Assembly (NCBI GenBank): GCA_964562375.1
Contig: CAZLSW010000037.1
Location: 1-29,875, forward strand
Length of the DNA stretch: 29,875 nucleotides
Origin: JAJPXC01 sp964562375
GTDB taxonomy: Bacteria; Bacteroidota; Bacteroidia; Bacteroidales; Muribaculaceae
Direction: 5' to 3'
Shown here piece after piece: positions 16,714 to 22,516 of this stretch. The position numbers and the translations under genes are program-made. The notes under the pieces were generated by a model. It was not told where the DNA came from, did no database searches, and saw nothing but the letters and a program-made list of their open reading frames with translations. Every line of letters starts with the position of its first letter. Within the stretch, counting starts at the first letter, position 1.

Positions 16714-16790
16714 GCTTCAGTAGCTCAGTTGGTTAGAGCACCTGACTGTTAATCAGGGGGTCGTTGGTTCAAGCCCATCCTGAAGCGCCA
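16714..16790 (+). tRNA. tRNA-Asn (GTT), copy 2, with encoded CCA
   Basis: The second copy lies 55 nt after the first and differs at a few paired sites with compensation (acceptor GCTTCAG/CTGAAGC, anticodon stem CCTGA/TCAGG). The anticodon is GTT and the discriminator is G at 16787, followed by CCA at 16788-16790. The copies look like a tandem duplication. The 3' end of this copy abuts remnants of a mobile element, a typical place for tyrosine-recombinase integration. Confidence 0.95.
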
Positions 16791-16799
16791 AAAGCCAAG

Positions 16800-16840
16800 C
16801 GACTTGCAATCAGCGATTTAAAGCGATTGCAAGTCGTTTT
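16800..16840 (+). terminator. Intrinsic terminator after the tRNA-Asn pair
   Basis: A perfect 12-bp inverted repeat (CGACTTGCAATC with GATTGCAAGTCG), a 13-nt loop and a short T-run follow the second tRNA by about ten bases. It would separate tRNA transcription from the element remnant. Confidence 0.75.
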
Positions 16841-16928
16841 GTTAATGGCAAATATCCAGCGAGGATTTAAAAAAAGACCGAAAAAGTGTAGCATTTCGTG
16901 GCAATTTGTCGCTTTGTGGCGCAGAACT

Positions 16929-17032
16929 CCCGCGCAATCTCCCGCGCAGTCGGGGCTAAATGGGACGGGACCCGCGCAATCTCCCGCGCAGTCGGGGCTA
17001 AATGGGACGGGACCCGCGCGATCTCCCGCGCA
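16929..17032 (+). repeat. 42-bp tandem repeat, 2.5 copies, upstream of the integrase fragment
   Basis: Two identical 42-bp units at 16929-16970 and 16971-17012 are followed by a 20-nt partial unit at 17013-17032 with one change. Within each unit the core CCCGCGCA occurs twice, about 12 nt apart, so the stretch carries six spaced cores in all. The repeats stop 13-25 bases before the first possible start codons of the integrase arm domain. They may be arm-type recombinase sites or an iteron-like element; both are inference. Confidence 0.85.
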
Positions 17033-17045
17033 TTTCGGTAGGTCG

Positions 17046-18262
17046 ATGTTTAAATCCATGGCAACAATCAGGTTTTATCTGGACGTGCGCCGTCCACGCA
17101 AAAGCGACGGCAAATCCCAACTTCAGTTCCAAATCAACCACAAGGGGAAGACTTCGCTCGTCCCGTTGGGGATGTACCTGCTCCCGGGGGAGTGGGACGC
17201 AGTCGGTCAACGCGTCACCGGCGACAGCCCCGCGCACAAGCGGATGGATATCCTGCTGCGCAAATGGCGGTTGGATGTTGACGTGGCGATGCTCGACACG
17301 CCGACGTGCGGGATGGACGCGAAAGGGGTGGCGACGGTGGCGGCGAGTCTCGACATCCCGAAGGAGACGATAGCGGCGGCGCTGGGCAAGAAGGACGGCG
17401 GCAAGCGGATGCGGGAGCTGGAGAAGGCGAAGCTGATGGAGAAAGCCCCAGAGATGGTAAAGCGGGGCGTTGAGTCGTTACGCTCATTAGCCGACGGCAA
17501 GGACCGGGTGGAAAACGCCATGGAGCGAAACGACCTCGAACAGTATGGAGGCACGGCGGCGATTTCGTTTGATTGGGGCAAGCCGGGGAATCCCGACAAA
17601 GGATATAAAGGGGGGTTCGGGATCAGCCATATATTCTCCAAACATGGAGCTGAAACCCTGGGTCATATCATTGATGTGATAGCCAGTGGCGATATTGTGC
17701 GCCATGTTGAGGGTAACAAAACCGTGGTTATCGGCAAGGATGGATATGAGGCTGTGCTTGCGTTGACCCGCGATGGAAATAAGGAAAGCTGGTTGTTGTC
17801 GGGGTGGAACACTGACTTAGAGAAAGAAAAAGCCGATGTGCAAGGCGAGGTTAGTGCTCAATCCAGGACTACGCAAACCAACCCTACGTTTAGTCGTGAA
17901 GATTTGGGAGCGGCTCTTTCCGACGCGAAGATAACAAATATTTTCGACAAGGTAACGAACGCCAAGGAGAAAGCTCTCCGAATCCGAACAAGGGGGAGCT
18001 TGCCGACGGCTTGGTGGTTTATGACGTGGAGGACACGAAGGCGGGCCAGGCGGCTATGCGCGAGGTGATCAACACTCATTGGGGCGAGGACTCGAACCCA
18101 TGGTGCCTGTTGCAGGGTGACGGGCAGACCAAGCATTCGGTGGTTTACCATCCCAACGGACGGAAGGCGCTTGAGCGAGACGACTGGATGAAATGGATTC
18201 AAGACGGACTTAGCCTTTACTTGAACAAACAAAGAATCCAGACTTTGATAGCCCAACACTGA
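17046..18262 (+). pseudogene. Decayed chimera: integrase arm domain + phage nuclease-like domain, frameshifted
   Basis: Translation from ATG 17046 or 17058 gives MATIRFYLDVRRPRKSDGK..., the N-terminal arm-type DNA-binding domain of Bacteroidetes tyrosine integrases, ending near 17300. No core-binding or catalytic domain follows. Instead the frame runs through a helical stretch into a domain at ~17575-17810 (GGFGISHIFSKHG, KTVVIGKDGYEAVLA, KESWLLSGW) that resembles the PBECR phage nuclease-like domains of phage head-associated proteins. Somewhere between about 17940 and 17995 the frame shifts. The other frame continues with SPNPNKGELADGLVVYDVED and INTHWGEDSNPWCLLQGDG, which I recognise from large Bacteroidetes phage polyvalent proteins, until the stop at 18262. 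I read this as deletion and frameshift decay, but a real fusion of the first two domains cannot be excluded. Confidence 0.7.
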
Positions 18263-18269
18263 ACCGATC

Positions 18270-18390
18270 TCGATGAGGTGGATTATCTGAATCTGGATTC
18301 GGTTACAAAAATAGTTGAAAACTTTGAGAATCCTCCAATTGAGGATGCTAAAAAAGTGAAAATTCGGCGAAGCGGGAGGCGGCTGAGCGG
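18270..18390 (+). pseudogene. Short decayed fragment of the phage polyvalent protein
   Basis: After the stop at 18262 another frame is open and reads ...LDEVDYLNLDSVTKIVENFE and then KKVKIRRSG before stopping near 18405. It is acidic and helical like the neighbouring pieces, and has no start codon of its own. It is best explained as part of the same polyvalent gene broken by small indels; no domain is recognised. Confidence 0.4.
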
Positions 18391-19452
18391 ATGGGGAGGC
18401 GGCTGAACACCGGGGCGACGATAGTCGACACAGTGGAGGGGCTGCGCGAGCTTGACGTGTATAAGCTGGCTAACCGGGAGACGCGGGCGCTGATGGAGAC
18501 GCGCCCAGGGTTCTTTGACCCGAGGACGGGGCAGATAGTGATTAATCTTGAGCGGTGTCGCGACGCGGCTGACGTGGCGTCGACGGTGCTTCACGAGACG
18601 GCGGGTCATTACGGGTTGCGGGAGCTGGTGGCGAAGTTGGGGGGCAAGGAGGGCGCGACGGCGGAGGAGAAGAACGAGATGATGTCGCGGTGGTGCATGG
18701 ACTTGTACGAGCGTTTGGACGGCAAGACGCGGGCTGAGGTGGCTCGGGCGGCTGCCCGGAACGGGTGGCGGCTGGACGTGGCGGTAGAGGAGCGTATGAG
18801 CGAGCTTGCTGAGATACCCGAGGGGAAGATGACGGCTGCCGAGCGGGGAGTGTGGAACCGGGTGAGGGCGTGGGCGAAGCGGTTGTTGATGGATGTGTTC
18901 GGTATCGACCATTTGCCGAAGTGGGTGAAGTTGACTGACGCTGAGCTGCGGTATATGGTGAAGCGCAGCCGTCTGAACTTGGAGAACCGCGGGTTGAGTG
19001 GGGACCCGATGGAGGTGGCCGAAGATATCGTGTTGCGGCAGGACTTGGGGCTTGAGGACCGCGGCGATGGAATCGCCGGGCACGGTGGCTCGTTGCTGTG
19101 GCGGGCGGGTGACCCTGAGGACAGGGAGCGGGTGAGGGTGCGTGACGAGTACGAGGGGAGGTTGCGGCGTGGTGTGTGGCAGAGTCGGGAGGCGTTGCAG
19201 GATTCGATGTTGTCGATGAAGACGGCGATGCTGGAGACGTTGAGGGCGGAGGGCAACGGGGTGGAGAAGGTCGAGGATGTGGCGTCGTGGGAGATCCCGT
19301 ATCTCGGGAAAATTGTGGAATATTTGGGATTGCGGGGAATTTTCGCTAATTTCGCAGTTTTCTTGGAGATATATGCGAAAAGTGCTCTTATTGATATTGG
19401 CGGTGGTCGCCATCGGTGGCGCGCGGGCCGAGGAGGTGCTGAAGGACTTTAG
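18391..19452 (+). pseudogene. Phage large polyvalent protein fragment with HExxxH motif
   Basis: This 353-codon frame carries a segment I recognise from large polyvalent proteins of Bacteroidetes phages and elements: FFDPRTGQIVINLERC, then STVLHETAGHYGLREL (the HExxxH motif at 18592-18609), EERMSELAE, RAWAKRLLMDVFGID and LTDAELRYMVKRSR. The similarity fades after about 19000. The last 80 nt overlap the signal peptide of the porin gene, so the true phage sequence probably ends near 19330. The motif resembles a zincin-like metal site, but no activity is established. Codons are unusually G-rich compared with the neighbours. It is likely a remnant of one long gene together with the pieces upstream. 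Confidence 0.65.
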
Positions 19453-20599
19453 GTTTAAGTTCTACGGGCGGGTGCGCGCCGACCTTTTCTACAATTCTCG
19501 AACGAATGAGGAGACGGTCGACGGGCTGTTCTACCTTTACCCCAAGGATCGTAGTTACGACGCCGCGGGTGAGGACTTGAACGCGTCGCCGCAGAGCAAT
19601 ATGTACGTGATTTACTCGCGCTTGGGGGTGGATATCGCAGGGCCGAAAATAGGCACTGCTGAGACCTCGGCGAAAATCGAACTGGATTTTCGAGGATCGG
19701 GTAGCACCTACGCTCTCGCCCGCATACGCCACGCTTATTTGCAGTTGGCATGGGAGCGTTCGGCGGTGCTGGTGGGACAGACGTGGCACCCGCTGTTTGG
19801 CGAGGTGTCACCGTCGGTGCTGAACTTGGCCACCGGGGCGCCGTTCCAACCGTTCAACCGCAGTCCACAGGTGAGGTATCGCTACACGGCGCCAAGCGGT
19901 TGGATGTTGACCGGTGCGGCGATATGGCAGTCGCAATATAATTCGGCTGGACCTGTGGGGAAGAGCCATACCTACCTGAAAAACAGTTGTATACCAGAAT
20001 TATACGCTGGCGTGGATTATCGGAAGCCGACGTGGCAGGCTGGGGTAGGGGTGGAGATGCTGTCGCTTAAGCCGCGCACGCAGGCCGAGGTGGATGGGCT
20101 TGTGTACAAGGTGAACGAGAGGGTGACGTCGGTGTCGGCCGAGGCTCACGCGAAATATAGCTATCGGGATTTGGCGATTTCGGGTAAAACGATATATGCC
20201 AGCAATTTAACCCATTGCTCGATGCCGGGCGGCTACGCGGTGACGGAGGTTAACCCGGTTAATGGCGAGCAGAGTTATAGCCCGTTCCATCACTCGATGA
20301 CATGGTTGAATGTCACCTACGGCAAGCGATGGCAACCGGGGTTGTTTGTGGGGTATTTGAAGAATCTTGGCGTGGGGAAAGAGATAACGGGGACTACTTA
20401 TGGCACTAACACCAATTTGGACCAGGTGGTGAATGTGAGCGCGCAGTTGACTTATAATATCTCGGCGCTGAAGGTGGGGGTGGAGTTGACGCCGTGCTGG
20501 GCGTGGTATGGGACGATAGATAATCGCGACGGCAAGGTGAAGGACACCCATTCGGTGGCGAATTTCAGGGCGCTGGCGGTAATTATGTATTCTTTTTAA
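19373..20599 (+). CDS. Outer-membrane beta-barrel porin-like protein
   Basis: The 408-residue product has a signal peptide (MRKVLLLILAVVAIGGARAEE), then FRFKFYGRVRADLFYNSR, many alternating amphipathic strands, and a C-terminal aromatic residue (VIMYSF), all typical of an outer-membrane beta-barrel. The opening motif and the LGQTWHPLFG-like segment (VLVGQTWHPLFGEVSPS) resemble DcaP-type porins, an assignment from memory. ATG 19373 is chosen because it starts the signal peptide; the upstream in-frame ATG lies in phage remnant sequence. A near-match -7 box (TAATTTCG) lies about 20-30 bases upstream. A bidirectional terminator follows at 20765. Confidence 0.85.
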   Translation: MRKVLLLILAVVAIGGARAEEVLKDFRFKFYGRVRADLFYNSRTNEETVDGLFYLYPKDRSYDAAGEDLNASPQSNMYVIYSRLGVDIAGPKIGTAETSAKIELDFRGSGSTYALARIRHAYLQLAWERSAVLVGQTWHPLFGEVSPSVLNLATGAPFQPFNRSPQVRYRYTAPSGWMLTGAAIWQSQYNSAGPVGKSHTYLKNSCIPELYAGVDYRKPTWQAGVGVEMLSLKPRTQAEVDGLVYKVNERVTSVSAEAHAKYSYRDLAISGKTIYASNLTHCSMPGGYAVTEVNPVNGEQSYSPFHHSMTWLNVTYGKRWQPGLFVGYLKNLGVGKEITGTTYGTNTNLDQVVNVSAQLTYNISALKVGVELTPCWAWYGTIDNRDGKVKDTHSVANFRALAVIMYSF

Positions 20600-20602
20600 T
20601 GA

Positions 20603-20686
20603 ATTATCGCATTATCGCATTATCGCATTATCGCCTCGAGTGGAATGCGTCGTGATAACGTTATAACGTAATAACGTGATAACGAA
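20603..20686. repeat. Degenerate word array (ATTATCGC, then ATAACGT)
   Basis: Four tandem attatcgc units follow the porin stop. After a short gap comes a run of taacg/ataacgt words, of which 20655-20686 (32 nt) is identical to 22098-22129 on the other side of the xerC-hpf operon. Confidence 0.8.
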
Positions 20687-20692
20687 GCGCAA

Positions 20693-20762
20693 GCTTGCCT
20701 CTTGCCTCTTGCCTCTTGCCTTTTGCCTTTTGCCTCTTGCCTTTCTTTATCCTTTATCCTTA
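20693..20762. repeat. Degenerate word array (CTTGCCTCTTGCCTTTT)
   Basis: Seven or more near-tandem copies of a 7-nt word, ttgcctc or ttgcctt, are followed by tatcctt words, directly upstream of the terminator. Nothing here looks coding. Confidence 0.8.
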
Positions 20763-20764
20763 AT

Positions 20765-20792
20765 AAAAAGGGGCCTCGCGAGGCCCCTTTTT
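20765..20792. terminator. Bidirectional intrinsic terminator between porin and hpf
   Basis: A perfect 28-nt palindrome: five A, GGGG, a CCTCGCGAGG centre, CCCC and five T. It gives a GC-rich hairpin with a T-run on both strands, serving the convergent porin and hpf genes. Confidence 0.9.
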
Positions 20793-20793
20793 G

Positions 20794-21084
20794 TTACTTG
20801 TCTTTCTTTTTGGCGATCTGTCGCTCGATAGCTTCGAGGCAGACGTCGATAGCTTCTTCGAAGGTGTCGGCCACCTTGTTGGCCACTATGTCGTCGTGGG
20901 ATGGTAGGGTGACTTTCACCACAGCCTCCTTGTTGTTTGCGGTTTCGGGTTTCACTACCTTCAGTGTAACGTCCACGCCAGTAGCGTCGGGCACGTGACG
21001 ACCCAGGCGCTCGGCCTTCTTGTTGATGAACGCTACCAGACGCTCGCTGGCGTCGAAGTGGATGGCTTGAATTCTAACTTCCAT
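20794..21084 (-). CDS. hpf: Ribosome hibernation-promoting factor
   Basis: The 96-residue product is a short-form HPF/RaiA-type protein (MEVRIQAIHFDASERLVAFINKK..., DVTLKVVKPE, ANKVADTFEEAIDVCLEAIERQ) with the expected beta-alpha-beta-beta-beta-alpha pattern. It lacks the C-terminal dimerisation domain of long HPF. It binds the 30S subunit and inactivates or protects ribosomes in slow growth. The start follows the xerC stop by two bases, so the two are cotranscribed, an arrangement I recall from other Bacteroidales. Confidence 0.93.
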   Translation of the reverse strand: MEVRIQAIHFDASERLVAFINKKAERLGRHVPDATGVDVTLKVVKPETANNKEAVVKVTLPSHDDIVANKVADTFEEAIDVCLEAIERQIAKKKDK

Positions 21085-21086
21085 AA

Positions 21087-21980
21087 TTATCCGTTTTTTA
21101 GGGCGCGGGGATGCGCCAGTTGATAATTTTGTTTTAGCTCACGGTATGTGATATGAGTATATATCTGAGTGGTCATAAGGCTTTGGTGGCCAAGGAGTTG
21201 CTGAACTGAGGTGAGTTGTGCTCCGTCGTTGAGCAGGTCGGTTGCGCAGGAGTGCCTCAGCACGTGGGGGCTGAGCTGCGGGGCGTGAATCCCCGAGTCG
21301 AGCATCCCATTATGTACAACCCGGTAGACGGTGGAACGGTTCAAGGGGCGGCCATCGTCGGCGCAGAGCAGGGTGTGGGATGGGCCGAGGCGTGTGTCGC
21401 GCAACTCGCGGTAGGTGTCGATGAGCTCGGCTAACTCTTTACCGAAGGGGATGACGCGTTCCTTGTTGCGTTTGCCGGTGACGCGGAGCTGGCCGCGTGC
21501 GGTGTCGACGTCGCGGTCGAGCAGGCCGGTAAGCTCGGAGCAGCGCATGCCTGTGGAGTAGAGGGCGAGGAGAATAAGGCGGTCGCGCACCTCACGGAGG
21601 TCCTGGAGGTCGATTTCATCGTCGAGCATGACGGCGGTCTCCTCGGGGCGGGCGAAGGATGGGAGGTGCTTGGATTTTTTAGGCAGGGTTAGGCCTTCGG
21701 TAGGGTTGTCCCGGAGGCCGTGGTGTTCCTGGAGGAAGCGGAAGAAGGCTCGCAGGGAGGAGACCTTGCGGCGGATGGAGGTAGCGCCGATATGATGTGA
21801 GGCCAGCTCGGCTACCCATTGGCGCAAGTCGTTGAGGGTCATGTCCCATGGCTGGAGATCGTCGGGGCTACCGTTAGTGGCGAACTCGGCCCATTGCTGA
21901 AGGTCGTTGCGGTAGGCAGCGATAGTCAGCGGGGAGTATCCACGCTCGTTTTCCAGGTATGTGAGAAAGTCGTTGATCAT
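21087..21980 (-). CDS. xerC: Tyrosine recombinase of the XerC/XerD family
   Basis: The 297-residue product has an N-terminal SAM-like core-binding domain (MINDFLTYLENERGYSPLTI) and a C-terminal catalytic domain with the full set of active-site residues: Arg in YSTGMRCSEL, Lys in TGKRNKERVIPF, HxxR in HVLRHSCATDLL, His in LLGHQSLMTT, and the nucleophile Tyr in TQIYTHI. It lacks the Bacteroidetes arm domain of element integrases, which, with its hpf neighbour, fits the housekeeping role in chromosome dimer resolution at dif. ATG 21980 is chosen because it starts the conserved core; the longer frame adds 32 residues from the non-coding leader. Confidence 0.9.
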   Translation of the reverse strand: MINDFLTYLENERGYSPLTIAAYRNDLQQWAEFATNGSPDDLQPWDMTLNDLRQWVAELASHHIGATSIRRKVSSLRAFFRFLQEHHGLRDNPTEGLTLPKKSKHLPSFARPEETAVMLDDEIDLQDLREVRDRLILLALYSTGMRCSELTGLLDRDVDTARGQLRVTGKRNKERVIPFGKELAELIDTYRELRDTRLGPSHTLLCADDGRPLNRSTVYRVVHNGMLDSGIHAPQLSPHVLRHSCATDLLNDGAQLTSVQQLLGHQSLMTTQIYTHITYRELKQNYQLAHPRALKNG

Positions 21981-22090
21981 GCCATGTGGGTTTCTCGAAA
22001 GCGAATTTAGCGCGTCTTTTGGGAATTTCCAAATTTTTCGATAGATTTTCACAAAAAAATCATGATAGGGGGGCATAAAGGATAGGGATG

Positions 22091-22130
22091 CTTCGTAATA
22101 ACGTTATAACGTAATAACGTGATAACGAAA
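22091..22130. repeat. Degenerate word array (GTAATAACGTTATAACG)
   Basis: The array starts about 110 bases upstream of the xerC start and contains the 32-nt stretch 22098-22129 that is identical to, and in the same orientation as, 20655-20686. Confidence 0.8.
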
Positions 22131-22144
22131 TTTCCTACCTGGCT

Positions 22145-22219
22145 GTCCCGCCGGCACGGCGGGACTTCCTATTTAACGGCGGGATGTCCTATTTAACTGT
22201 CCCGCCGGCACGGCGGGAC
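22145..22219 (-). repeat. Hairpin repeat array, left cluster (2 full copies and 1 half copy)
   Basis: Full 21-nt hairpins lie at 22145-22165 and 22199-22219, with a right-half copy around 22177-22185 between them. On the minus strand each has arms GTCCCGCC and GGCGGGAC around the loop GTGCC. The 13-nt spacer on the minus strand is AGTTAAATAGGAC. The same family occurs in the opposite orientation at 29428-29516. Confidence 0.85.
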
Positions 22220-22340
22220 TTCCTACTTAGATGGGGGCAGTCCTCCTAAACAAAGATGGGATAAAAATTGTTAAAAATGCTGTGGTTGTCGTTCAAATAA
22301 ATTCACAGAACGGGTGGAAAACGAAAAAACTTAGTGAAAA

Positions 22341-22372
22341 TTGAATTTTTTTAAAAAAAATGCGTAAATTTG
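22341..22372 (+). promoter_or_regulatory. -33/-7 promoter of the TonB receptor operon, with long leader
   Basis: TTG at 22341-22343, a 21-nt A/T-rich spacer and TAAATTTG at 22365-22372 make a good promoter. The predicted leader to the ATG at 22517 is about 135-140 nt. I see no known riboswitch consensus in it. The rest of 21981-22516 holds only the word array and hairpin repeats. Confidence 0.75.
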
Positions 22373-22516
22373 GCGTTCCAAGTAGTCCTTGCACGAATCA
22401 GCCGTTAGACCGATGTTCGCTGGCGCGCTGCAGCCTAACAGACGACACGGAACAGAGTTAACCTACACTAATAGCAACCCTTAAAGGAAAATCAACAATC
22501 TGAATAATAACTCCTT

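Noticed and set aside
16764..17045. Upstream extension of the integrase-fragment frame starting inside the second tRNA
   Set aside because: It would start within the tRNA, cross its terminator and translate the 42-bp repeats. A start at 17046 or 17058, at the arm domain, is far more plausible.
18283..19413. 376-codon open frame antisense to the polyvalent fragment
   Set aside because: It is extremely rich in Pro, His and Arg with no domain. It mirrors G-rich codons on the sense strand, which carries recognisable phage motifs.
21087..21980. xerC as the integrase of the phage remnant at 17-19 kb
   Set aside because: It lacks the arm domain, is cotranscribed with hpf, and is separated from the remnant by the porin gene and a terminator. 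It fits the housekeeping Xer recombinase.
22373..22516. Long leader of the TonB operon as a known riboswitch
   Set aside because: I could not see conserved core motifs of cobalamin, TPP, FMN or SAM riboswitches, so no riboswitch is called.
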